Assembly (NCBI RefSeq): GCF_036345255.1
Contig: NZ_CP107783.1
Location: 9,417,001 to 9,481,000 of the forward strand
Reading direction: 5' to 3'
DNA from: Streptomyces sp. NBC_00569
GTDB taxonomy: Bacteria > Actinomycetota > Actinomycetes > Streptomycetales > Streptomycetaceae
DNA length: 64,000 bases
The notes under the pieces are model-generated. The model did no database searches and was not told the DNA's origin. It saw only the letters and a program-made list of their open reading frames with translations. Both the position numbers and the translations under genes were made by a program. The first letter of the stretch is position 1. Every line of letters begins with the position of its first letter. This document shows positions 43,479 through 53,232 of the stretch, in pieces.

Positions 43479-44375
43479 ATGAGCCTTCGTCAGTACGAGT
43501 ACGCCCTGGCCGTTGCCGAGGCGGGCTCGGTGACGGCGGCGGCGGAGCTGCTGCACGTCGCTCAGCCGTCGGTGTCCCAGCAGATCCGCGGCCTGGAGCG
43601 GGAACTCGGCGTGGAACTGTTCGCCCGCACGCCGACCGGACTGGTGCCCACCGTGGTCGGCCGCGCGTTCCTGCGGGAGGCGGAGGTCGCGGTGAGCGCG
43701 TCGCGGCGGGCGAGGGCCACGGCGCGAGCCGGTGCCGATGAGCTGGTGGGCGAGCTCGTCGTCGCGGTGCAGATGGGCTTCGGCACGCGGCAGCTGCCGG
43801 GCGCCCTTGGCGCGCTGCGGCGTCGCTTCCCGCGGCTGGAGGTCACTGTCTTCGAGGAGCCGAGCTCCGCCGAGCTGGAGCGGCTGTGCCGACGGGGTGT
43901 CCTTGACCTCGCCCTGATGGCGGCGTGCGAGCGGAGTCCCGCCGACGCTCACCGCCTCGGCGAAGAGGAGTTCGCCGTGGTGCTTGCCGCCGGGCACCGG
44001 CAGCTCGCCGCGGACCGGGTCGACCTGAGCGAACTGGAGGGGGAGCCGTGGGTGAGGTTCGACCGTGACAGCGCCCTCGACGGCGTACTCCTGAACGTGC
44101 TGCGGAACAAGGATCTGACCCCGACCACGGCCGCCCGCGTGTCCCAGACGGCGACGGCGGTGCGCTGGGCCGCCCAGGGGCTGGGGGTGACGCTCGTCCC
44201 GGCTTCCGCGGTGCCCCAAGGCCACGAGCACCTTGTTCGCCCGGTGTGCCCGGCCGTGTCCCAGCCCGTCATCGCCGTGGTCCGGCCCGGCGCCGGGCCG
44301 GCGGAGACGGCTCTGCTCGAACTCCTGCGTAAGGAGACCTGGTCCGAGTCCGCTTCCTTCTCGCCGGTGTCCTGA
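43479..44375 (+). CDS. LysR-family transcriptional regulator
   Basis: A 298-residue LysR protein. The helix-turn-helix is EYALAVAEAGSVTAAAELLHVAQPSVSQQIRGLERELGVELFART. The C-terminal sensor domain is of normal size. ATG 43479 follows GGGAGGAGAC. A palindrome lies just upstream. It is divergent from the signal-less binding protein, its likely target. A 15-bp terminator stem starts inside its last codons. Confidence 0.92.
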   Translation: MSLRQYEYALAVAEAGSVTAAAELLHVAQPSVSQQIRGLERELGVELFARTPTGLVPTVVGRAFLREAEVAVSASRRARATARAGADELVGELVVAVQMGFGTRQLPGALGALRRRFPRLEVTVFEEPSSAELERLCRRGVLDLALMAACERSPADAHRLGEEEFAVVLAAGHRQLAADRVDLSELEGEPWVRFDRDSALDGVLLNVLRNKDLTPTTAARVSQTATAVRWAAQGLGVTLVPASAVPQGHEHLVRPVCPAVSQPVIAVVRPGAGPAETALLELLRKETWSESASFSPVS

Positions 44376-44392
44376 CGGGCGAGAAGGAAGCG
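44351..44392. terminator. Terminator overlapping the LysR stop
   Basis: A 15-bp perfect stem, 44351-44365 with 44378-44392, and a 12-base loop that contains the LysR stop codon. It sits between converging LysR and SDR genes. It is followed by several CCGGAG repeats (about 44415-44445). Confidence 0.85.
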
Positions 44393-44462
44393 GGCGCCGC
44401 TGAACTCCTTCTGCCGGAGCCGGAGCCGGAGTCAGAGCCGGAGTTCCGGAATTCCGTCGGCG

Positions 44463-45236
44463 TCAGCCCCTGGGGAATTCGCCGCCGTCGACGACGATAT
44501 TGCTCCCGGTCAGCCAGCTCGCCCGGCCGGACACGAGGAACAGCACGGCGTGGGCGATGTCCTCGGGTCGGCCGTCGCGCCCCAGAGGCACGGTGGGGGC
44601 GTCGCTCTGGCCCGGCGCCGGCTCAAGGCGCGCCCACTGCTCCCGCGTTCGTTCGCCACCGGGGGTGGCGACTCTGCCGGGAGTCACGGTGTTGACCCGG
44701 ATCCCGAACGGGGCCTGTTCCAAGGCCAGCCCCCGGCTGTAGTTCTCCAGCGCCGCCTTCGCCGCCGTGTAGTGCAGGAACGGCGCCACCGGAGTGAGGA
44801 CCGCGGCCGAGGAGACGTGAACGATCGATCCCGAACGCTGTTCCCGCATCCCCGGGACCAGCAGCGAGTCCAGCCGCACCGACGCCAGGTAGTTCAGGTC
44901 CAGCGCGTCCTGCCACTCCTCGTCGGGGATGGCCGCGCTGCCCTCGTGCGGGCGCGCCCCACCCGCGTTGTGGACCAGGACGTCCACCCCTCCGAGCACC
45001 TCCTGCGCGGCTTCGGCGAGCGCCCGTGTCCCAGCCCGTGTCCGTACGTCGGCCTTCACGAAGGTGGCCCCCTCCGGCACGGTGCTCGTCGCCGTCCTGG
45101 CGGTCGTGACCACCTCAGCGCCCGCGTCCAGGAGTTGGCGCACGACGGCCGCTCCGATGCCGCTGGAACCGCCCGTGACCAGGGCTCGCCTTCCCGCGAG
45201 TTCTCGCGTTCCCGACCCGTTCTCGATCGTGGTCAT
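44463..45236 (-). CDS. SDR-family oxidoreductase
   Basis: A 257-residue classical short-chain dehydrogenase: cofactor motif TGGSSGIG, NAG at strand 4 (VLVHNAGGARP), catalytic Ser in HVSSAAVL, YTAAK (YxxxK), and the C-terminal substrate loop VNTVTPGRVATP. Arginine after the cofactor motif (TTARTATS) suggests NADP(H). The substrate is unknown; 3-oxoacyl or sugar-type ketone reduction is typical. It stands alone. Confidence 0.9.
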   Translation of the reverse strand: MTTIENGSGTRELAGRRALVTGGSSGIGAAVVRQLLDAGAEVVTTARTATSTVPEGATFVKADVRTRAGTRALAEAAQEVLGGVDVLVHNAGGARPHEGSAAIPDEEWQDALDLNYLASVRLDSLLVPGMREQRSGSIVHVSSAAVLTPVAPFLHYTAAKAALENYSRGLALEQAPFGIRVNTVTPGRVATPGGERTREQWARLEPAPGQSDAPTVPLGRDGRPEDIAHAVLFLVSGRASWLTGSNIVVDGGEFPRG

Positions 45237-45565
45237 GCCACCGGTCCTCTCGATCGCGTATTCGTCCGCTCGACGGAAGAAGGATCGACATGCGCAGAGC
45301 GCGAATTCTCCGAGAAATCGCGGTGAGCACCTCGTCGAGCTGTTTCACGGTAGGTCCGGAAAAGAGCGCGAGGCAAAGACGAAATATCAGCAGGCGCTAT
45401 AGGGGATTCCTATGGCATCCCGGCCCGGGACGCCGAGCCGGGCCCGCGGCGAAGCGCTGGTCCTGTACTTGTTTGAGCCAGGGCTGAACTGACAGCCGCG
45501 ACCGCCAACGACGGCTCGCTGCCCCCGGAGTCGGGGCGGCGAGCCGTCGTTGGCGGTCGCGGCTG
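45237..45565. other. Gap between SDR and multicopper oxidase genes
   Basis: No gene was found. The SDR promoter should lie at 45237-45330. The right part is occupied by a very long hairpin (45489-45569). Between them nothing recognisable is seen. Confidence 0.6.
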
Positions 45566-45569
45566 TCAG
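45489..45569. terminator. Exceptionally long hairpin at the end of the multicopper oxidase gene
   Basis: A perfect 31-bp stem (45489-45519 with 45539-45569) and a 19-base loop that itself can form a CCCC/GGGG helix. The right arm includes the stop codon of the multicopper oxidase gene. As an RNA it would be a very stable terminator and also protect the message from 3' exonucleases. Confidence 0.85.
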
Positions 45570-47491
45570 TGGTGGTGGCCGTAGGCGCCGGCGTGGTCAC
45601 CAGTGCTGTGGTCGTGGTCGTCGCCGACGATCGTCCACGGGCGCATCAGGTCGTCGTCTTCGTGTTCGAGGATGTGGCAGTGCTGGACGTACGTCGCCGG
45701 TAGTTCGGTGCCGCTTCCCGGCAGCCCCGCGATCCTTTCCGTCGGCGGCTCGAATTCATTGATGACGATTCTGGTCACCGTCTCCGGATAGGACTTGACC
45801 GTGTCCTTGCGGGACAGTGCCTCATCCGGGTCCGGCGGAATCGGCGGACCGGTGAGATAGTTCGCCAACACCGGCTTGTCCTCCGGTTTGCGGCCGCCGG
45901 CAATCCACTTCTCGTATTGTTCCTGGTAGCCGGCCGCGTCGATCGGCTGCCTGTTCAACACCTGGAAGTTGACGAGGTGGACATGCATCGGGTGGCCGTC
46001 GTGGTTGGGATTGATGTACTCCCAGATCTCGGTCGAGCCCGCCTTGACGAAGTCCTCGGACGGCTCCATGAACGGCACCGCGTTGAACGTCATGGTGCCG
46101 AAGAGCTGGTGCTGGTAGAGGACCCATTCCCGCCGGCGGGTGTGCGCCGTCACTTTGATGGGTTCGGCCTTCGGCAGTTCGAGCTTCATGGGCGGAGTTG
46201 TCCTGTCGCCGCCTCCGGACGACCGTTTGGTGACATGGAATTCCATGACTTCCGAGATTTCCGGTCCGTCACCGCCGGGGAAGTGCACGGGCGCGTTGTA
46301 GTTCGTCAGCGTGACCTTCGTGCCCATCGGCACCTTGCTGAAGTCGACGATCAGGTCGTACCGCTCGGCCGGCGAGATCAGGAAGTTCAGCATCTGCAAC
46401 GGGGTGCGGAGACCGCCGTCGGTTCCGATCAGCCAGAACGGCAGGACGGGCTGAGGCATTACGTTCTCGGGAACGTCGAACCTCAGCCGCCAGAAGCGCT
46501 CGTTCGAAGCGTTGAGAACGCGCAACCGGTAGCGTCGCCGCTCGACCTCCAGGAAGGGGTATGCCTTCCCGTTGACGACCGGGGTGTCCTCGCCTTGCTG
46601 CAAGGTCATGGTGTAGGCGAGCGAGCCGTCCGGGTGGAAGGTCCGGTCCTGCAAGATGAGGGGGACCTCGAATTCGCCTCGCGGCAGTCCGAGCCGGTCG
46701 TCGGCGGGGTCACCGACGCGGTAGAGACCGGCCAGGCCCGCGTAGACGTTGACGCTGGTCATCCCCATGCCGTGGTCGTGATACCAGAGCATGCACGAAC
46801 GGTCGTGGTTGGTGTAGGCGCAGATCTGCTCGTTGGGTTCGACCCGGCTCGGGTCCAGGCTGCTGTAGGACTCGGCGTGGATGCCGTCCGGGCTGAACGA
46901 CTGCAGCGGCATGCCGTCGGACTGTGGCGCGGTGAAGCCGCCGTGCTGGTGTACGACGTTCCACACGTTGACGTTCGCGGGAAACGGCTGCATCGGCTTG
47001 TAGGGGGGCGGAGGGGTCGGGGTGAGCTGGGGGTCCCCATTGCGGATCTTGTTGATCACGAACTGGAACAGGTGGGTGGTCGGCAGGTGGTTGCGGTACT
47101 TGACGACCGTCGGGTGGTCCCTGGTCACGTTGAGGGTCGGCCCCAGGTAGCCCATGCCGATCGGCTTGCGAGGGTCGTGCGGGTTCGTGGCCCAGTAGCC
47201 CCACACCTTGGCCGGCCCGAGGTCGCTGTGGAAACGCCATGGGCCCGGCCGCATCGTGATCTCGTAGTAGTCGGCGCCCGGATAGACGGAGGGATCCGAG
47301 ATGGCTGTCCTCGGGATGGGCAGCGGGTCGACGAACTTCTTCAGCTTGGGGGTGTGCGGAATCGGCGTGTTCGCAGACGCTGACCCATGACCGTGACCGT
47401 CCGCTGCGTACGCCTGCTCTCCAGCACCCCGTGGAAGCATGGCCGCACCGCCCATGGCACCGGCCATGAGGAATCTCCGTCGCCCAACCAT
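45566..47491 (-). CDS. Tat-exported multicopper oxidase (CotA / phenoxazinone synthase-like)
   Basis: A 641-residue laccase-type enzyme. The N-terminus VGRRRFLMAGAMGGAAML is a twin-arginine signal. All copper motifs are present: HQHGG (H181, H183), WYHDHG (H238, H240), HPMHVHL (near 500) and HCHILEHEDDDLM (near 608), with the axial Met of type 1 copper. The length matches phenoxazinone synthase of Streptomyces antibioticus and bilirubin-oxidase-like proteins more than small two-domain laccases. It oxidises phenols or metal ions outside the cell with O2. The C-terminus is His-rich (DHDHSTGDHAGAYGHHH). Confidence 0.9.
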   Translation of the reverse strand: MVGRRRFLMAGAMGGAAMLPRGAGEQAYAADGHGHGSASANTPIPHTPKLKKFVDPLPIPRTAISDPSVYPGADYYEITMRPGPWRFHSDLGPAKVWGYWATNPHDPRKPIGMGYLGPTLNVTRDHPTVVKYRNHLPTTHLFQFVINKIRNGDPQLTPTPPPPYKPMQPFPANVNVWNVVHQHGGFTAPQSDGMPLQSFSPDGIHAESYSSLDPSRVEPNEQICAYTNHDRSCMLWYHDHGMGMTSVNVYAGLAGLYRVGDPADDRLGLPRGEFEVPLILQDRTFHPDGSLAYTMTLQQGEDTPVVNGKAYPFLEVERRRYRLRVLNASNERFWRLRFDVPENVMPQPVLPFWLIGTDGGLRTPLQMLNFLISPAERYDLIVDFSKVPMGTKVTLTNYNAPVHFPGGDGPEISEVMEFHVTKRSSGGGDRTTPPMKLELPKAEPIKVTAHTRRREWVLYQHQLFGTMTFNAVPFMEPSEDFVKAGSTEIWEYINPNHDGHPMHVHLVNFQVLNRQPIDAAGYQEQYEKWIAGGRKPEDKPVLANYLTGPPIPPDPDEALSRKDTVKSYPETVTRIVINEFEPPTERIAGLPGSGTELPATYVQHCHILEHEDDDLMRPWTIVGDDHDHSTGDHAGAYGHHH

Positions 47492-47736
47492 CGTCTTCAG
47501 CCCTTCGTCGCCTCGCGTGACGTTGAAGAGATACCGGGCTGGTCAGGGCCGTGGACGCAGCGCGCCGGTCCGGTTCGGGAAAGGCACTCATTGAGCCGAT
47601 CTCGGCAGTAATTCGGAAGGTATCGGTATCGGAATCGAATTACTACCACCAATCCGAATGCGCGGTTCGCCGCTTTTCTGTGCGCGAATTGCGCCTATTG
47701 TGCACATTCGATACTGAGGCCCTTCGGGGCGCGGAG

Positions 47737-48114
47737 ATGAGCGCTCGGTGCCGCGCCGACAGCCTCGGGCTGCTCGACCGCGAGATGCCCGACGGCGCAT
47801 GCCTCCAGGGTGGCATCGGCGATCCTGCCCGCGAGTTCGCGGGCGTGATCGAGAGGGGCGGCGAAATCGAGCGTCGAAGCGGCCTCCCGGCCGCACTGGG
47901 CGCGTCCCCGGAAGGTCTGACGACGACGGGCTCACCCGTCCTCAGCCGCCCGTGGCAGCTTCTGGGGCTCCCGACCTTCACCGTCCCGGGCCGGACGAAC
48001 GACCAGGGCATGCCGTTCGGCCTCCAACTCGTGGGCCCTCCCGACCGGTTGGACCATCTCTTCGAGCTCGGCCATGCCCTGGAGACAGCCGCACGTGCAC
48101 GCCGGGCGGACTGA
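47737..48114 (+). pseudogene. Amidase-signature enzyme, C-terminal fragment
   Basis: The end of this frame, GLTTTGSPVLSRPWQLLGLPTFTVPGRTNDQGMPFGLQLVGPPDRLDHLFELGHALE, is the C-terminus of amidase-signature proteins. The catalytic Ser-Ser-Lys part and most of the protein are missing. The first 45 residues do not match the family. It is a 3' remnant, converging with the MFS gene. Confidence 0.65.
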
Positions 48115-48167
48115 TCGACAGGGACGGAGGGCACATAACCTGGGGAGTGACCCTCGAAAGCGGGCGC

Positions 48168-49487
48168 TCAGCGGATGCCGCGGATCCGGTAGCCGCCCAC
48201 CAGCGCGGCGATGCTCAGGGCAGCGACAGCCAGGAGGTAATAGCTCGGCGAGATCTGCGAGCCGGTGGCTGTGACCAGTGCCGCGGCGATCGTGGGGGCG
48301 AACCCGCCGAAGAGGGCGACCGTGGTGTTGTAACTGAACGCCAGCCCGGTCGCGCGGGCGTCTGCCGGGAACGCGTCGGACATCACCGACGGCAGCGCGC
48401 CGAAGTACGTGGCCTTGAGCACGCCCAGGACCGTCATGCACAGTGCGAGAGTCAGGAAGGACGGTGATGTGGTCAGCCAGAGGAACAGCGGGACGGCGCA
48501 CACCCCGATCGACGCCGCGGCCGGGATCATGATTTTCAACCGGCCGAACCGGTCCGCGAGCAGGCCCACCACCGGGGTGCCGAGGGTCAGGATCACACCC
48601 GTGATGAGCAGCGCGGCGAACGACAGTGAGTCGTCCACCCCGAGGTCCTTGATGGCGAAGGTGGGCAGGTACTGCAGGAGGAAGTTGAGTGCGGTCGAGA
48701 CCACCATGGCTCCGCTCGCGATCAGCAGCCCGCCCCAGTGGTCCCGGAACACCGACCGGACCGGTGAGGACCTCTCTTCGCGGTTTCCCGGCGCAGCCGC
48801 CCGAGTCGTGGCCGGCGCGTCTTCGGCGTAGCGGCGGATGAGGTAGCCGGCCGGGCCGACGAGCAGACCGAACACGAACGGTACCCGCCAGCCCCAGGAG
48901 GTCATCTGCTCCTCGGACAGCGTCGCGGTCAGCCCCGTGGCGAACCCGGAGGCCATCAGCGTCGCGAGCCCCTGACTGGCGAACTGGAAGCTGCCGAGGA
49001 AGCTCTTGCGCATGTCGTTCTGCTCGACCAGGAACGAGGTGGCGGCGCCGAACTCGCCGCCGGCCCCGAAGCCCTGGATCAGTCGCGCGATCACGACCCC
49101 CACGGGCGCGACGAACCCGAGCGTCGAGTAGCCCGGCATGAAAGCGATCATGAAGGTGCCGAGGACCATCAGCCAGATCGTCAGCATCAGGGCCTTCTTG
49201 CGCCCGTGCCGGTCGGCGTACGACCCGATCAGCAGGCCGCTGATAGGCCGGATCAGATACGTCACGCCGAACACCGCGTACGCCTCGACCAGTTGGACGC
49301 CGGGATTGTCGGCGGGGAAGAACGTCCGACCGATGTAGACCGCCATCAGCGCGTAGACCGCGAGGTCGAACCATTCGAGCGCGTTGCCTATGGTCGCCGC
49401 CGCGACGGCTCGCCTGGTGGATACCCGTCTCGGGGGTGCGTCGGTCGAGTTCCCTGGCGGGGTGTGCTGACGCGAGACTGCCGTCAT
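48168..49487 (-). CDS. MFS transporter of the metabolite:H+ symporter (MHS) family
   Basis: A 439-residue carrier with 12 helices. IGNALEWFDLAVYALMAVYIGRTFFP and GSYADRHGRKKALMLTIWLM are typical of MHS (ProP/KgtP-like) symporters, and GAGGEFGAATSFLVE is the helix-5 motif. It imports a charged metabolite such as an organic acid or betaine. It lies 36 bp downstream of the M20 peptidase gene on the same strand, probably one unit. Confidence 0.9.
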   Translation of the reverse strand: MTAVSRQHTPPGNSTDAPPRRVSTRRAVAAATIGNALEWFDLAVYALMAVYIGRTFFPADNPGVQLVEAYAVFGVTYLIRPISGLLIGSYADRHGRKKALMLTIWLMVLGTFMIAFMPGYSTLGFVAPVGVVIARLIQGFGAGGEFGAATSFLVEQNDMRKSFLGSFQFASQGLATLMASGFATGLTATLSEEQMTSWGWRVPFVFGLLVGPAGYLIRRYAEDAPATTRAAAPGNREERSSPVRSVFRDHWGGLLIASGAMVVSTALNFLLQYLPTFAIKDLGVDDSLSFAALLITGVILTLGTPVVGLLADRFGRLKIMIPAAASIGVCAVPLFLWLTTSPSFLTLALCMTVLGVLKATYFGALPSVMSDAFPADARATGLAFSYNTTVALFGGFAPTIAAALVTATGSQISPSYYLLAVAALSIAALVGGYRIRGIR

Positions 49488-49523
49488 CGGAGGTCCTTTC
49501 GGTGGGCGCTGGGCTGACGGGCG

Positions 49524-50960
49524 TCAGGCGGAGTGGTCGGCGGGGGCGAGGCGGTCGAGTTCGGCGCGTGCGGGGAGCGGACGGTCGGCCGAGGGACGGC
49601 CGAGGGCATGGAACAAGGTGGCCGCCAGGACGACGCCTTCGCGGGCGATCGCGGAGAGCATGTGCTCGTCGGGCGCGTGCTGGAGGCAGCCCGGGTACGA
49701 GTGCGGCAGCCACAGGGTCGGCAGGCCGAGGATGTCCGTGAAGACATGGTTGGGCAGGGAGCCGCCGATATTGGGCAGAACGGCGACGGGCTTGTCGGTG
49801 ACCTGCTCGAGTGCTTCCTCGGCCCAGCGCAGCCACGGGTCGTCCAGCGGGGTTCGGCTGGCGGCGAAGCTGCCGAGGACGGTCACGTCGACCATCGGAT
49901 ACCCGTGATCGGTGAGATGCTCGGTGACGATCTCCCGGGCTCGGCTCACATCGGTGCCCGCGACGTAGCGCAGCTGCAGGACGGCGCGCGCACGACCGGG
50001 GATCGCGTTGACGGGACGGTCGATGTCGGCCGATCCCAGTGACAGGACCTCAAGAGTGTTCCAGCCGTAGAGCCGCTCGGCAGCGGTCAGCGTCGTGTCG
50101 CCCCAGCCCTCGTCCGGCGCGGGATCACCGGGGCTGCCCGCGACCACGACGTCGGTGAGTGCCTCGCGGACGGCGGCCGGCATTTCGGGCGGCAGCAGTG
50201 CGGGTACCTGGATGCGGCCGTGCCCGTCGACCAGGCTCGCGATCGCGCCGGCCAGGGTCGTGGCGGGGTTGCGGATCACACCACCCCAGTTGCCCGAGTG
50301 GTACGCGTCGGGGCGCAGGTCGACGTCGAGCATGATGCCGACGCCTCCGCGCGACCCGAGGAACAGCGTCGGCGTCGTGGCGTCCAGACGTGGACCGTCC
50401 GAGGCGATCAGCACATCGGCCCGCAGTTCCGCGCGGTGTGCGGTGGCGAATTCGGCGAGTCCGGGCGAGCCGACCTCCTCGCCGGTCTCGAACAGGAAGG
50501 TCAGGTTGAAGCCGAGCGAACCCTGCTCTGCGAGCAGCAGCCGCAGTGCCGCGATGTTGGCAAGGTGCTGCCCCTTGTTGTCGGCTGACCCCCGGCCGTA
50601 CCACCGGTCGCCCTCTGCGGTCAGGGTCCAGGGATCCCGGCCGTCGCTCCATCGGCCGGCCTGGCCGTCCACCACGTCCGCGTGGCCATAGCACAGCAAC
50701 GTCGGGAGTTCGGGGGACTCGGCGCGTGTGCCGACGAGGAACGGGCCGCCGGAGGGGTCCGGATTGACGTACTCGGTGACGGAGCATCCGAGTTCGGTCA
50801 GGGCCGGTACGAGAACCTCATCCAGGTATGCCTTAATGGCAACGCGACCTTCCGGCCGGCTGCTCTCGGTGGGGTAGGCGACCATCGCGCTCAAGTCGGT
50901 GAAGTAGGCGCCGGAGTCGACGTACTCCTCGGCCCTCTCGACCAGGCTGTCGGGGATCAC
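49524..50960 (-). CDS. M20-family metallopeptidase (dipeptidase-like)
   Basis: A 478-residue M20 enzyme: LLCYGHADVVDGQ (metal His/Asp), WYGRGSADNKGQ, the Glu pair in FLFETGEEVGSPG, SDGPRLD and the terminal His in PHSYPGCLQHAPDEH. Its size fits the CNDP/dipeptidase group, larger than the M20 at 5051. GTG 50960 follows AGGAGAAG; the longer in-frame ATG would overlap the promoter region. It probably hydrolyses a peptide or N-acyl compound imported by the adjacent MFS carrier. Confidence 0.9.
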   Translation of the reverse strand: MIPDSLVERAEEYVDSGAYFTDLSAMVAYPTESSRPEGRVAIKAYLDEVLVPALTELGCSVTEYVNPDPSGGPFLVGTRAESPELPTLLCYGHADVVDGQAGRWSDGRDPWTLTAEGDRWYGRGSADNKGQHLANIAALRLLLAEQGSLGFNLTFLFETGEEVGSPGLAEFATAHRAELRADVLIASDGPRLDATTPTLFLGSRGGVGIMLDVDLRPDAYHSGNWGGVIRNPATTLAGAIASLVDGHGRIQVPALLPPEMPAAVREALTDVVVAGSPGDPAPDEGWGDTTLTAAERLYGWNTLEVLSLGSADIDRPVNAIPGRARAVLQLRYVAGTDVSRAREIVTEHLTDHGYPMVDVTVLGSFAASRTPLDDPWLRWAEEALEQVTDKPVAVLPNIGGSLPNHVFTDILGLPTLWLPHSYPGCLQHAPDEHMLSAIAREGVVLAATLFHALGRPSADRPLPARAELDRLAPADHSA

Positions 50961-51124
50961 TGAAGCTTCTCCTGATGGTGGCGGCAGGTGTGTGTGATGT
51001 GCTGGCTCAGGAGCGTAGGGCGGTTTCCGGGCGGCGACTATTGCCGTTTGTGGCACCCTGCGTTCTATTCTTGGCAAACCGGCGTCCATGTCAGAGGGCG
51101 CCATCCAGTCTTTCCGGAGGCACG
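50961..51124. promoter_or_regulatory. Divergent promoter between M20 peptidase and LysR genes
   Basis: A 164-bp divergent gap. It holds the dyad TTGCCGTTTGTGGCA (TGCC-6-GGCA) near 51040-51055 and, about 40 bp later, GGCAA. These are AT-richer than the surroundings and suit a LysR binding region. No promoter boxes were assigned. Confidence 0.4.
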
Positions 51125-52039
51125 ATGCAGCTCATGCCGGTGAGCCTCGCGTACTTTCTCGAGGTGGCCCGGACGGGATCGGTGACCGAGGCCGCCCAGA
51201 AGCTGCAGGTCGCTCCCTCCGCGGTGAGCAGGCAGATCGCCAAGCTCGAGTCCGGGACGGGAGTGGCTCTCTTCGTCCGGCACCCCCGCGGGATGACGAT
51301 GACCGACGCGGGATCCCGGCTCCTGGCCCACGCCCGCCGCAGCGAGGCCGAATCCACCGCGCTCGTCGACGAGTTGAGGACCGGACGTGGGGCCGATGTC
51401 CACCACATCAAGGTGGTCTGCGCGGAGGGATTCGGGCGTCGTCTCCTGCCGCGCGCGATGGCGGCCTTCCGGCGGGACCACCCGGACGTGACCTTCCGGC
51501 TCGACGTCGTCCCCCGCCAGGAGGCAACCCGGCGCGTGGTCGAGGGCATAGCCGACGTGGCGGCCACCTACACGATGGGCCCGCAACACGACGTACGCGT
51601 GGAATGCGCCGTCGTGATACCCGTGGCCGCCGTCGTGCCTCTGGATCACGAACTGGCCGGCCGGGATCGGATCAGCCTGGCGGAACTGTGCGAGTACCCC
51701 CTGGGTATCGGTTCGGTCGGAACCAGTCAGCGTGAACTCTTCGATATCGGAGTGCAGTTGGAGGGCTTGACGGCCCGTCCGGCACTGGTGTGCGACGGAC
51801 TTGCTCCACAGTACGAGTTCGTCCGCTCCGGAGGCGGCGTCGCACTCGTCGGCGACCTCGGAGACCTGCACCAGGACTCGGTGACGGAGGGGGTCACCCA
51901 TGTGCGCGTCGACCACCCGGTCTTCCGCCAGCGCGAGGCGCAAGTGCAGACCATGTTGGGCCGGCGGCTGCCGTGGGCGGCGATGGAGTTCACCGGACTG
52001 CTGGTGTCGCTCCTGGACCCGCCGAAGCCGCTGAGCTGA
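51125..52039 (+). CDS. LysR-family transcriptional regulator
   Basis: A 304-residue LysR protein with the helix-turn-helix LAYFLEVARTGSVTEAAQKLQVAPSAVSRQIAKLESGTGVALFVR and a standard sensor domain. ATG 51125 follows CCGGAGG. It is divergent from the M20/MFS pair and 147 bp before the dioxygenase gene, so it could control either side. Confidence 0.92.
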   Translation: MQLMPVSLAYFLEVARTGSVTEAAQKLQVAPSAVSRQIAKLESGTGVALFVRHPRGMTMTDAGSRLLAHARRSEAESTALVDELRTGRGADVHHIKVVCAEGFGRRLLPRAMAAFRRDHPDVTFRLDVVPRQEATRRVVEGIADVAATYTMGPQHDVRVECAVVIPVAAVVPLDHELAGRDRISLAELCEYPLGIGSVGTSQRELFDIGVQLEGLTARPALVCDGLAPQYEFVRSGGGVALVGDLGDLHQDSVTEGVTHVRVDHPVFRQREAQVQTMLGRRLPWAAMEFTGLLVSLLDPPKPLS

Positions 52040-52186
52040 CCGAGGGCCGGCGTCCGCGGGCCCGCGACGCTGCGGCGGCCGAGGGGGATCCGCGGGCGGG
52101 CCATGGGTGGATCCACGGCCACGAAGCCGAGCGGTCTGCCACGGTGTGAACGGCGACATCGCCGAACGAGCAGGAGGAGCCGCCCC

Positions 52187-53188
52187 ATGTCCGCGCCGCA
52201 GAACGCAGCAGATCCCGCAGGACATCCCACAGGCCGTCCCGGAGTTCATTTCGACGGCCGTTCCGCAGCCCGGCCCGAAAGCCATCCCGAAGGCCGCTCC
52301 GGAGGCGGCGCCGTCCTGCCGGAGCAACAGCGCCAGGTCGAGGACGAGTTGATCGATACGGTCCTGGCGTCGTTCGATGACACCCCGGACCCGCGCCTCA
52401 AGGAACTGATGCAGTCACTGGTCCGGCACCTGCACGGGTTCATCCGTGACGTGCGACTGACGGAGGAAGAATGGCAGCAGGCCGTCGAATTCCTCACCGC
52501 GGCCGGGCACATCACCACCGACCGGCGTCAGGAGTTCGTGCTCCTGTCCGACGTGCTCGGGGCCTCCATGCAGACCATCAACGTCAACCATGAGGCCGCC
52601 GGGGGCGCGACCGAGGCGACGGTGGTCGGCCCGTTCTTCGTGGATGGCGCTCCCGAGATCCCCATCGGCGGCGACCTCGCGCGCGGAGCCCCAGGAGAGC
52701 CCTGCTGGGTCGAGGGCACCGTCACCGACACCGACGGCAAACCGGTCGCGCGAGCCCGACTCGACATATGGGAAGCCGACGAGGGCGGCCTCTACGACGT
52801 GCAGTACGGGCCGGACCGCACAGCGGGCCGCGGCCATCTCTTCACCGATGACCGTGGACGTTACGCGTTCTGGGGACTCACCCCCACCCCGTACCCGATC
52901 CCGCACGACGGACCGGTCGGCCAACTCCTGGACAAGACCGGACGCTCCCCACTGCGCGCCTCCCACCTGCACTTCAGGGCGACCGCCCCTGGCCACCGCG
53001 CCGTGACCACTCACATCTTCGTCCAAGGCGACCGACTGCTCACGCAGGACGCCGTGTTCGGCGTCAAGGACTCCCTCGTCAAGAGGTTCGAACGGCAGGC
53101 ACCCGGCACACCGGCGCCCGACGGCCGTACCCTCACCGACCTGAGCTGGACCCGCGTCCGCTTCGACATCGTGCTCCGTCGCGCGTGA
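52187..53188 (+). CDS. Intradiol dioxygenase, probable hydroxyquinol 1,2-dioxygenase
   Basis: A 333-residue non-haem iron(III) dioxygenase. Iron ligands are visible in GLYDVQY (Tyr), [13 protein letters not shown] (Tyr) and SHLHF (two His). The N-terminal helical domain ([52 protein letters not shown]) is the hydroxyquinol/catechol 1,2-dioxygenase type. The maleylacetate reductase gene next door favours hydroxyquinol (product maleylacetate) over catechol. The first 40 residues are a Pro/Gly/Arg-rich extension not usual for the family. ATG 52187 follows AGGAGGAG. Confidence 0.85.
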   Translation: MSAPQNAADPAGHPTGRPGVHFDGRSAARPESHPEGRSGGGAVLPEQQRQVEDELIDTVLASFDDTPDPRLKELMQSLVRHLHGFIRDVRLTEEEWQQAVEFLTAAGHITTDRRQEFVLLSDVLGASMQTINVNHEAAGGATEATVVGPFFVDGAPEIPIGGDLARGAPGEPCWVEGTVTDTDGKPVARARLDIWEADEGGLYDVQYGPDRTAGRGHLFTDDRGRYAFWGLTPTPYPIPHDGPVGQLLDKTGRSPLRASHLHFRATAPGHRAVTTHIFVQGDRLLTQDAVFGVKDSLVKRFERQAPGTPAPDGRTLTDLSWTRVRFDIVLRRA

Positions 53189-53232
53189 CGCGACCGTCGG
53201 AGCAGGAACCGGAGCAAGAAGGAGAGCGACCC

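Noticed and set aside
45290..45487. Small plus-strand ORF in the SDR-oxidase gap
   Set aside because: No ribosome site, no conserved pattern and arginine-rich composition.
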